DNA of 64,000 nucleotides from Oreohelix idahoensis (taxonomy: Eukaryota > Mollusca > Gastropoda > Stylommatophora > Oreohelicidae): assembly GCA_024509875.1 (NCBI GenBank), contig JAMPIV010018961.1, forward strand, positions 338,069-402,068. The letters are read 5' to 3'. How positions within the stretch are numbered: position 1 is the stretch's first letter; each line of letters opens with the position of its first letter. Of this stretch, positions 42,580-52,500 are shown one piece after another. A program made the position numbers and the translations under genes. The notes under the pieces are model-generated. The model was not told where the DNA came from. It saw only the letters and a list, made by a program, of their open reading frames with translations, and did not search any database.

Positions 42580-42780
42580 TGCCTGCAGAAAGCCTGCACC
42601 AAGCATTCAAATGCTCGTGCAGCGGTGGTTTCTGTGGCAATTTATTTTACGTGATGAGGTTGCCAGCCTCATACAAAACCTCATATTAGTCACCTTGTAC
42701 GACATGCCTGAGGGTGCACAAGTCATATTCTTTCTTAGTCTCTTCAGAGTCCCCTGGGAACTACATGAAGCTTCTTAAAC
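42580..42780 (+). repeat. Dispersed repeat family D, sense copy
   Basis: GCCTGCAGAAAGCCTGCACC ... GCAGCGGTGGTTTCTGTGGC ... TTAGTCACCTTGTACGACATG ... GTCCCCTGGGAACTACATG. Best-preserved copy. The short ORF over it has no support as a gene. Confidence 0.6.
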
Positions 42781-42804
42781 CTAATTATATCCATATTACC
42801 AGCT

Positions 42805-43050
42805 TAGCAGAAGTGAACAAGTGGTAACCTTCAGACTCCGCACAGGTCATAACAGATTGAGATACCATCTATTCAACAAATTAAAGATAGAAACTACTGA
42901 TGAGTGTGACTGTGGCACCAATAAAATAACTGCCAAACATCTGCTTCAAAGGTGCCCAATATATGAGGAACAGAGAAAACGCTTATGGCCATCACCAGTA
43001 CCATTCCTGGAGAAAATCTACGGAGGTATCAACAGCCTCAGGCTGACCAC
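42805..43050 (+). mobile_element. RNase H-type LINE C-terminus, cut by the LTR element
   Basis: Encodes VTFRLRTGHNRLRYHL, then CDCGTNKITAKHLLQRCP, the CxC...H...C knuckle of I-clade-type LINEs (compare 1455-1560), then RLWPSP. The frame runs into TGTGGTAAAG at 43051, the first bases of the LTR, so this LINE fragment is the insertion site of the Ty3-type element. It differs clearly in sequence from the LINE at 1-1734. Confidence 0.75.
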
Positions 43051-44805
43051 TGTGGTAAAGTGGGATGATATAAATATTTATAGGGGACTTAGTGTACTGA
43101 CTGAGATCAGCTGTGAAGGTATCTGTATCTAATAGGTGTAGTGTTTTACAGATAACCTTACTTGCTACCACATTTATAACTCAGTCAGAATTATTCTGGA
43201 ATATTGTGATGACTACGTTGAATGTCTAGGGTTATGTAAATGATGAAGTGTAAGTCACAACAACAACAGACAGATAAACAATTTAATTTATTCCACCACA
43301 CTTGACAACACTGTGACACTCACACACATTTAACATTCTATAAGACTATCTTAAATGAGTCACTGGTAAAGTTTCAAATATATATGTATTAATTACTTTC
43401 ACTAATATATGTCCTGATTCAACTACAAAGTGAACCAGGAATCACAATCAATTGTAATCACAATTTATATATACATAATTTATAAATATGAACTTAGTAG
43501 TGACATATTGTATTAGTATTATCCTATGTGTGTCAGTTGTGTAGTAGTACTATGAGGTACTACTGGTTTTGTTTTTTCAAGCTATGTTGTTATTTGTCAT
43601 CATGACTTCAAGTGTTTGTTTATCTGGGAAATAGTATGGGGAAAAAAGTTCACAGTTCCTGTCAATTTAAACAAGGTATTGTCCCTCTTTTTTTTAACTA
43701 AAATGTCAATTTTTGAGGGGACACATAATGTTGAGCTCCACTGGCCACAGAGGCTTAACTTTCGTGATGGCGGCAGGAAAAGACTCCTCTGCTCGATTGC
43801 TCCCCCTGTGTTCTGGAGACACCTCACTAGTCGCTATCTGGACCCAGGAGTATGCTGTCAGCCTCCAGATTCAGCAAAGCTCAGACCAGGTGCTGCTCAA
43901 TAACTTTAGGACCACAGTCCCTGAAACAAGAAGGTTGTACCTCCTACTTCATAACTAATTTTATAATCTATTTCCAGACTGAACACAATACATAACAAAC
44001 ACTGAGTTCAGAGCGGTAGGCCAACTGTCAGCTTCATCTGAAATAATTTACACCAGTATACTCCTCCCTAATGGTCACTACGCCTCTGCAATTCCAGCAT
44101 TAGTTCTTTCTAGTCAATAAGATAGGTGTCAGTGTACTGTTTGGCAATTCCATGCAGTTTTACTTTTCTCCGACACCTTCTGTTCAGGTTGGAGCACTAT
44201 ATAGGCTTTGCCTCATGTTCGCTACTGAACCACACACATATACAGACATAAATTATCAATTTACATTCAATTTTCATTAAAAAGATATTGAATATATCAA
44301 GCTTACCACAATTCATGGAATAATACACAGTTACGTTGACTGGCAATGAATATAGCACAATTTCGATCTGCCGATGTCCCAGGCTTTTATTTAGAAAAAT
44401 ATGCACTGGCGCTCAACGCACTGGTTCTTTAGTAAGTTTATTTGAAAAATGTGGTACTGAACTAATGCTCGAATTGCCTATATTGGCGGGTCTAACCAAT
44501 CGAGCCATGTTTACACAAGCGTTTGAAAAAAAAGTACCCTTCCTTCCGTCTCCCCTAACAACAAAAGATAGTATTTGTAGCCCGACTAATCGTGTTTAGC
44601 CTTACATTTACTGCGCTCCAATCAAATAGGATTTAACATGGGGACCTATTTCCCGTACAATGGTGGTTTTAAAATCTGCCACTGAGCGATTCTGATTTTG
44701 GTGTTGTCTGACACCCTCACTATTTCTTTTGGCTATAATTTGTTAATTCCTAGACTATTTGCGTAACGTTTAACATATTCTTTGTCAGCAAGTCCTAAGG
44801 AACCC

Positions 44806-46030
44806 TTACTTACTTAGTCGTTCCCCTTCTACCGTGAGGTGTAGAGGTTTGGAAGAGAGAGCGCCAGACCATTCTATCAGCTGTCTTCTTCCTGGCCTGG
44901 TTCCATTCTAGTCCTCGGTCCTTCAAAGATTGTCTAATGTTGTCCTCCCAGCGGACTCTGGGTCGTCCTGGAGGTCTGGATCCCTGGCTCTTTGTTTCCC
45001 ATGCTTGTCGTGGTAGCCGATCTTCTCCCATTCTGCAGACATGGCCAAACCATCTTTAGTTGGGACTGTTCTATTTGGGTCTGCAGCGGATGGGATTTTA
45101 GGCCTTGACGGATCGTCTGGTTGCGGACCATGTCTCTTCTTGTTACTTCAACCACTTTCCTCAGATACCTCATTTCTGAGGTTTGGCTCTGGCTTTTGTG
45201 GGTTGTAGTCATTGCCCACGACTCGCATCCATATGTCAAGACTGGGACATAGGTGGAGCGGTATACAGCCATCTTCGTTTTCTTACCAACCTCTTTCTTG
45301 CTGAGGAATCCACGATTTATGGCCTGAAAAAGTCTCCCAGCCGCTGCTTTTCGAGTGGCCAACTCTTCTTTGATGCCTCCCTTTCGGTCTATAATAGCTC
45401 CGAGATATCTAAAGTGGTCGACCTGCTCCAGGACCTGTTCTCCCAACTTAATCTGATGTTTTCTTTCTTCTCGTGATATCACCATGGATTTTGTTTTAGA
45501 GCTGCTTATGACCATCCCTCTCTTCTCCAGCTCTTCCTTCCAGACTTGCAGGTTGGATTGGAGATGTGCCTCTGATTTAGCAATCAGGGCAACATCATCA
45601 GCAAATGCCAGCTCCGAAATATAGACCTGTCTCATCTTCCAGTACCCCACTGAATACTTTCTTGTTCTCTCCTTACATGCCTTGATGACATCGTCCATAA
45701 GGAGTATGAAGAGGTAAGGTGATAGGATATCACCTTGTCTTACACCAGTGGTGGTCCTGAACTCTTCTGACTTATGGTTTGCTGTCCTCACATAATTTCT
45801 GCAAGACTTGTAGAAGCTCTGTATAGCATGAATCAGAGGTGCTGGAATATTCTTCCTTGCCAAACAGTCCCAAAGTTTGCTCCAGGGGACCCTGTCAAAT
45901 GCCTTTTCCAGATCTATGAAACAAAGATGGATCTCACTCTTATACTCAAGGGCCTTTTCACTCAGCTGTCTGAGTGTGAAGATTAGGTCTTGAGTACTTC
46001 GGTTTGCTCGGAATCCGCACTGGACCTCAT
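44806..46030 (-). mobile_element. LINE family A, 5'-truncated insertion in the LTR
   Basis: Begins (minus strand) at a QCGFRANRSTQD RT motif and ends in (TAAG)n, seen as TTACTTACTTAG at 44806. The other LTR copy (about 60205-60210) reads GGAACCCAAATATA with nothing inserted, so both borders are exact within 2 bases. At most the two bases CC are duplicated, unlike the 9-12-bp duplications of other LINE copies here. Confidence 0.93.
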
Positions 46031-46034
46031 CCAA
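44934..46034 (-). pseudogene. LINE family A reverse transcriptase, N-truncated
   Basis: About 365 codons: QCGFRANRSTQDLIF, the catalytic CFIDLEKAFDRVPW, RQGDILSPYLF, the FADDVALIA box, KTKSMVISREER, YLGAIIDRKGG, VLTYGCESWAMT. After the TQIEQSQL segment (about 45050) the frame slips, and the last residues are out of register with the copy at 27243-27845. A second frame continues at 44810-45031. There is no endonuclease, and the first TTG codon lies at the insertion border, so this is a dead fragment. Confidence 0.85.
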
Positions 46035-46779
46035 ATATATAAATTTAATGGGGCTAAGGGGCTGCGTTCAAAATATGTATTTTCTTCTACCTCCCGTTCA
46101 CTTCGATCGATGTGGTGTCTGGGTACTGTAATGTTTTCAAACGTAAACCAGTATAATGTCATGTTTCCTAATAAGCGTTTTGTAAGTTTTTTAAACCTAA
46201 CTCTCGTATGGGTAGTGTTTTTTTTTTTTTCACTGTCGATTTGAAAAAAGCTAATGCTTGTGGCCTTACACGCGTGATGGTAGTAATTGTATAGCGAGAT
46301 GCGTGTTAGTGTGGCATGCGTTCCGGCTTTCAGCCCTCCCTTCTCTCTATCCTAATTCCATCTGTCTTTCGTTTATGGTAACTTAGTGTATAAAATGACA
46401 TGAATGGAATATTAAATATAGGTCAGCTTGCGTATCTCAAGGTTTTTCTTAGAAAGGCAGTACACGTTTTATTGAAGAAAGCGTGTAGTGATGCAGTAGG
46501 CTTTTACTATCAACGTGAAACGTTACAATTTGCAGACGAAGTAGAAAACAAGGGGGATTTCGAGTACAGTCATTGTGACAGCACTGTTCTTTACCATTCT
46601 TCTTTCCTTTTATTGAAGTTATTTGTTAGGCTTTACATTTACTTTTTAATTTATATATGTGGATTAGAATTTCACACGACAAATTCTCCCCACTTAAAGC
46701 AGACGTTATATGTCAGTCTATAATTCTATATACACATAGAGAAATTTATTATTATTTCTGGGGCTTACGGTGATTCTCA

Positions 46780-49700
46780 TCACACGGATGGCGGCTTAAA
46801 AAATCCGCTCCCAGATTTGTTTTTTCCACTTATATACTCTATGCTAAACTCAAATGGCTGCATCAGTAATGACCAACGGAGTAATCTAGAATTTTCATGT
46901 CTAGCCTGCGCTAGAAACGACAAGGGTTTGTGATCCGTTTGCAACTTAAATGCCTTCCCATACAGATAAATATTGAATTTCTTTATCGCCCATATTACTG
47001 CAAGACATTCTTTTTCGCTAGTTGAGTAGTTGGTTTCAGCTTTATTCAACTTTCTGCTAGCATATGCCACTGGGCTTAATTCCCTATCCAATGCATCTGA
47101 TTTCTGTAGCAGAGTCGCACCTAACCCAATATTACTGGCATCCGTCCTTACTATGAATTCTTGACTTAAGTCAGGTAATTTCAAAATAGGTTTACTTGTG
47201 AGCTTTTCCTTCAATTCTTGGTAAGCCATTTCACATTGTGGTGTCCATGTAATTCGATCTGGATTTCCCTTACGTGTCAAATCAGTTAACGGTGCACATA
47301 TGGAATTAAAGTTTTTGATATACTTTTGGTAGAAACCACATAATGAGACAAAGGATCTCACGTCTTTCTTGGTTTGTGGTCTCGGGGCTTTCTTTAGTTT
47401 CTCTAAATTCTTTGGGTCAGGGGTCATGTTTCCCTGATAAACTGTGTGTCCCAAGAATTCTAATTCTTTACATCCAACGCAACATTTGGTTGGTCGGGCT
47501 GTTAAATTCGCTTCCCTAAGTCGATTAAACAGCATGTTCAGAGAGTCAATGTGTTCCTCAAATGTTTCTGTTGCTATAAGGATATCATCCATGAAATTTG
47601 TGATACATGGATTATTCAGAGGGTCCAATAATTTTCTCATCATTCTAGAGAAGACACTAGGCGCATTCTTCAATCCAAATGGCAATCTGTTAAACTCATA
47701 GTGTCCCTCTGAGGTACTAAACGCTAGGTATGGTCTAACCTCAGGCTTTACTGGAATCTGATAGTGTCCTTTACTCAGATCCACTTTTGAGAAATATTTA
47801 GCTTTATTTAGTCTGGCAAACAACTGATTTGTATCCGGCAATGGATCCACCTGTCCTTCTGTAATAGCATTCAGTCTCCTGTAATCTATACAGAGTCTAT
47901 GTTCTCCAGAGGGCTTCCTTAAGAGTACAAGACCGGAACTATACGAAGATTCGCTGTGTGAAATAATTCCTTCCTTCAACAAATAGTCTATCTCTTCCTT
48001 CAAAGCTTTCTCCTTAGCAAAAGGAATCGAATAGGGTTTCATACAGACAGGTGTGGGGTCTATCAGTTTCATATCATATTCCAATAAGTTTGTATGCCCC
48101 GGTCGGTCTGTTAACACCTCTGTATGATTATCTAGAACCTGTTGCACTCTCTCTTTCTGATTTTTCGTTAAATGTGTACTGATTTTCACCTGTGCCGCTG
48201 TCTCACAGGGGTGTAATGGATATTCAAATGATGAAAGTGGTTCCTTTTTCATCTCCATTGCAATGGACAAGGTCAACAAGTGTGTCTCTTCCTGATGTTC
48301 TCTTTCCAAATATTTCTTCAGGAGATTTACATGATAGATTTTTTCTTTCCCTTTCTTATCTATCTTATAATTGGTTCTAGACACCTTCTCTAGAACTGTA
48401 TATGGACCTTGCCATCCAATTTGTAACTTATTCTGGCTACCGGGTAGAAGAAGCAGTACCTTCTCTCCCACAGCCAAATCTCTGTCTTTAGCTTTCCTGT
48501 TATAATAGGCAGCATGTTTCTTCCTGGCTTGTTTCAAATTTTCATTGGCAAGTTTCCAGCCAGTTTTTAAACGAGTGGTCAGCTCATTCACATATTGGTA
48601 TGAGGATGTAATGTTTTCCTCTGCCTTTTCATCAGTCCACGTTCTTAACAGCGCTTCCAGTGGACCTTTTATTGGCCTTCCAAATAATAATGTTGCTGGG
48701 GCCATTCCGGTTGAACTATGGGGTACCTCCCGATAAGCAAAGAGGGCGGCGTGCAGGTACTGGTCCCATGTATCTGGTTTTTCGTGTGCCAACTTTCTCA
48801 GGATTGACATCAACGTGCCATTAAATCTTTCCACTTGGCCGTTCCCTTGGGGGTGGTACACACTACAATGGAAGTGTTTGACCTGGAAGATCCTGAAAAC
48901 TTCTTCTGTTAGTTTCCCCTTGAACTGAGAGCCATTATCAGTCAAGATTTGATTGGGAAAGCCTAACCTTGTGAAAATTGTGAGCAATGCCTCTGCCACA
49001 TATTTAGAATCAATCGATGACAGGGCTACCGCCTCTCCCCACATAGAACAAGTGTCCACCAGAGTCAGAATGTAGCTGTTCCTTCTCTTGGTTCGGGTGA
49101 GAGGTCCCACAAGATCCACGGCAACTCTCTCAAAGGGTGTTCCCACTATGGGCATTTCCCCCAGAGTTGCTGGTGCAGTCCAATGTTTAGGTGCTACTCG
49201 TTGGCACTCTGGACAGGATTTTACATATCATTTGATATCTTCAGTTATCCCTGGCCAGAAATAGTGACAAGCTATATGCTGTCCTGTTGCGCTGATCCGC
49301 ATATGACCACTGAAGGGAATCGCATGCCCTAGTTCCAACACTTTAGTCCTATATGAAGTGGGAAGGACCAGCTGTCCGTGACCATTGGATTCAGATCCAG
49401 CCTTCCTATAAATCAGTTTGTTCTTCATATAAAATTCTCCCTTGCCTGGAGGTGTATGAGATTTGGGCAACTTCTTGAAACACGGCTTGAGTGTTTTGTC
49501 CTCCGCCTGTGCCTTCCTCATCTCATCTGGATGAGTATTTATTGGATTATCCTCCTCCTTTTTAGACTGTGATCTGGTCTGCACTGTTGCCAATATCACA
49601 GGTCTCTTGGGATTCCCCAAGAAGACATATCTACACCCCAATATCAGAGGGTAGATTGGCTCATTTATCACTGTTGCTTTTATGATTCCTTCCACATATC

Positions 49701-50013
49701 GCGTTTTCACCTTTATCCGGGCGACGGGAAGTGTCATGGTAGCTACATCCTTGGTTGCAGTTTGAATCTCCACTGTTTCTGTGGTGTATTGATCTGCCTG
49801 CACCAGGTGAGAACTCACAACGGAATCGTAATCTAAACCGGTATCATATAAACACCTTATAGTGACACCATTACAGATGACATCTTCACACACTGGGGGG
49901 TGGTATGGTTCCTGTAGTTCCGCAGGTTTGACCTTTTTTTCCTTTTTTCCAGATGTCATAGCAGCACAATGAGGAGGTTTCCTTCTACAATGGTCAGTGT
50001 CATGATTGTTCAT
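46780..50013 (-). pseudogene. pol: Gmr1-like Ty3 pol: protease, integrase, reverse transcriptase, RNase H (copy 1)
   Basis: One frame from 50013 to 46780, broken only by TGA at 49228-49230. Before it: protease DTG (codons 57-59 from 50013) and the HHCC integrase finger, whose CPEC pair follows the stop. Counting from the Met at 49155: integrase D14, D73, E109 (D-D-35-E), GPY/F module 250-252, RT LPFGLKNAPS (491-500) and FMDD (521-524), RNase H D672, E715/E717, D741. Integrase therefore precedes RT, the Gmr1 order and the reverse of usual Ty3/gypsy. The extreme C-terminus is out of frame through one extra base in a T run at about 46818-46823. Nearly identical to 60947-63688. The proteins would cut, copy and integrate the element. 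Confidence 0.9.
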
Positions 50014-50427
50014 CTTGTCGCGAAATTGGTTTCAAGCCATTGCAAACGGGATCAGTTAGATTTATAAACCCGTCTACGATCGAACGACCGCTTTCAAAAT
50101 GGCGGCGTATAAGCGAAACGTGTATCGGACAGAGGGAATCGCCAACGATAAATAATAACAGAAGGGAATCCGTATGAAAAGGATTTTACATTTCAGTACA
50201 GGGAAGGATGGTGTATAACTGCATATAAGATGGAACGGTAGGAAGTTCTCATTTACGGAGATATATGCGTATTTCGGCTGCCCACAGTTACGCTAACAGC
50301 TGGTAAACCCACTTCTGTTCGAAATATTAAAATCAACAGATCGGCTGAAATCACGGTTCGGGAAGGATTTTTTCAGGTCTAGTCTTAGGCTGTGACGTAT
50401 CTGCTCTCCGATACGTTCGCGCTGTCG

Positions 50428-50435
50428 TATATAAA
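50428..50435 (+). promoter_or_regulatory. TATA box candidate in the 5' LTR
   Basis: TATATAAA in a less AT-rich context, repeated at 55439-55446 in the 3' LTR. It would place transcription start near 50460. A donor-like GGGTAAGC (GT at 50575) and an acceptor-like TTTTGTATTACAG (to 50631) follow and could define a very small leader intron; that part is speculative. Confidence 0.4.
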
Positions 50436-51207
50436 GCGGTTCGGTAAAACTCTGAGAAGACACAACGCAAGAGGTTGAGACAAGACTGAGGGCAGATAAC
50501 GCCACGACTCTAAATCCATCTGAAGTGTGAGCGGATCGCCAGAAAATTTCAGTCTAAGTGTCGGGAGTCTGAGGGTAAGCGAATTTACGATAGCTATCCT
50601 GTATAATAATTTCTTTTATTTTGTATTACAGGTTCATTTAGAATTCACAAAATATGCCTGTATAATATTCATTGATATAACGTATTATTATTTTAATATG
50701 ATTTATTCATGTGCTTAGTGGAAGATGGTTGCTTGTACAAAAACGTATCAAAACTAGCCCCACAGCCAAATAGAAAATATTTATTATATTTAATGCTGTA
50801 TCTCGTCGATATTAAATGCATTATCGCTTACGAGATAAAGGATAATGCAGTCCCATGACCAGAGATTGTCTTAGGGAAATAAATTGTTAGAAGCTTCAGC
50901 ATGGAAGATACCGCTTTTACGAGGTTAGGTGACTAGTCCCCTTCCTCGCTGCCTTTGCCTTCCCTAGTTCGAGCGCACAACTTTGTACCCATTTACAGCT
51001 GGTAAACTGGAGTGTTCTACAGCCAGTTTCAGTAGAAAGCAACCTGATCACGTGGTCACTCACTTTATTTATTTTATGTATTAATTTTGGGTAGTTGCTA
51101 AGATAGCATCAGATTTGAATTTGTACTTGATATGATTTGGAAGGATCAAGTTATAGAATATGAAGGGATGTATAGGAGCGGATTAAACCAGATGATGTTT
51201 ATTACTG

Positions 51208-51433
51208 ATATGTTAATATTAATTCTGTATCATTGAACTGATGTTACTTGCTATGACTGTATAACTTTGACACCTGATGACTGACTTGTCTGACTTATGT
51301 GCTAGTCAGTTATACTTAATTGAAATGTTAATATTAATGCTATATCACTGAAATGATGTCCTTACTTACTATGATTGTATAACGGTGACATCTGATGACT
51401 GACTGGTCTGACATCTGTGCTAGTCAGCTACAA
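51208..51433 (+). repeat. Direct duplication inside the LTR
   Basis: Two diverged copies of ATGTTAATATTAAT ... TGATGACTGACTTGTCTGAC ... GTGCTAGTCAG, also present at about 56215-56440 in the 3' LTR, so it predates the insertion. Confidence 0.8.
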
Positions 51434-52209
51434 GTCTAGCCAGATACTAGCCAAGGCTGATATGTTACAGGTTCCATGAAATAACTCAAACCAGACTGTC
51501 CAGTATCAGAAGCCGGTGCAGTTTACCCGAGGCAATCCCACAAAAGTGCAGGACCCCAAAGAGTGAACTTCAACTGGTCATTGGCATCCCTACTGTTGGG
51601 CCTACCAAGTCTGATATCAGCAAAGGACAGTTTCAGCAGTATCAAGTTGGAAAGATAAGTGTAGTTTTGACACTGACCACCTATACATGTGAAACAGCCA
51701 ATAGTTGAAAACAATAAGTAACCATACATAAACTCAGTCAACTGATGACAGTTATCCTTAAATTCAAAGGACTAATAACAGTGATTTCAGTAACTTTATT
51801 ATTTAAGATCTTGAAGTCTAAACAGACAATAATAGTAATTGTGTGAATATTTTATATATATATGTGTATACTCTTTTCCAACTAGTAGAAATAGAATATT
51901 AGTGTAATTATTAAACTATTTTAACTGTACCTGAGGATTTATTCACTTTTTCCATTTGTGGTTTCAGTGAATGTTCATTTTATTATCCCCTAGAATATAA
52001 GTAATCATAAGATAGTCACAGGGAGGAGACACCTTAAATCCTGGTACTACTTCTTACCAACTGGGCCAGGGTTTTTCACAGTCTGACTATTTTTATGATA
52101 ACAATACACCAGTGCTTATTTCTAAGACTGGGGTATTACTTGTAAGGTCAGAACTCTTTACTGGCATACTCTTACATAATATATACTTTTAAATAACCTC
52201 CCGCTACAG

Positions 52210-52228
52210 TGGGGGCTCGTCTGCGGGA
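52210..52228 (+). promoter_or_regulatory. Primer binding site, tRNA-Pro-like
   Basis: TGGGGGCTCGTC followed by TGCGGGAT begins two bases after the LTR end. The first 12 bases match the tRNA-Pro primer site used by many retroviruses and Ty3 elements; two extra bases interrupt the rest. Confidence 0.7.
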
Positions 52229-52500
52229 TATATCTTTGATATTCCTGAGCCATCTTTCTATTTCTGCTGTGTAGAAAATTTGCTTTTTTGTAAAAAATTT
52301 TTGGAAAGAGTAAACATAGTAGGAAGAATATATAAAAAATTTTTTTTTTTTTGTTTAGGAGTACCATTGAGTACAGATAAAGAAAGCTGTTTCATATATG
52401 GTGAAGTCAGTTTAATTAACTTTAATTTTAACTAAGTTAATTATATTGTAGTAAATTAGTTTGAGTAAGATCACTTGCCCTACTAGACTACAGATACATC

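Larger units (their letters stand above)
43051..46681 (-). mobile_element. LTR of the minus-strand Gmr1-like element (left copy, 3' LTR)
   Basis: Near-identical to 58455-60848 when the LINE at 44806-46030 is removed (about 2.4 kb). Plus-strand ends are TGTGG...CGACA, giving TGT...ACA termini. The purine tract AAGTGGGGAGAA lies just outside it in element orientation. A TATATAG at 44198-44204 (minus strand) could be a promoter TATA. The short ORFs conserved in both LTR copies (for example 46400-46723) run antisense to the element and look fortuitous. Confidence 0.85.
50016..52208 (+). mobile_element. 5' LTR of the plus-strand element
   Basis: Matches 54897-57093 closely except for two large indels. 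It lacks about 131 bases present in the 3' LTR (at about 50337 here; about 55219-55350 there) and keeps about 130 bases that the 3' LTR lost (51658-51780 region; lost near 56662, with ATAA at both edges). It includes an old SINE family 2 piece (50850-51060) and an internal direct duplication of about 110-120 bases (51208-51433). Confidence 0.92.

Noticed and set aside
46400..46723. 107-codon plus-strand ORF, conserved in both LTR copies (also 60567-60890)
   Set aside because: It is conserved only because the LTRs are near-identical. It lies antisense to the element, has no recognisable domain and begins and ends without coding features.
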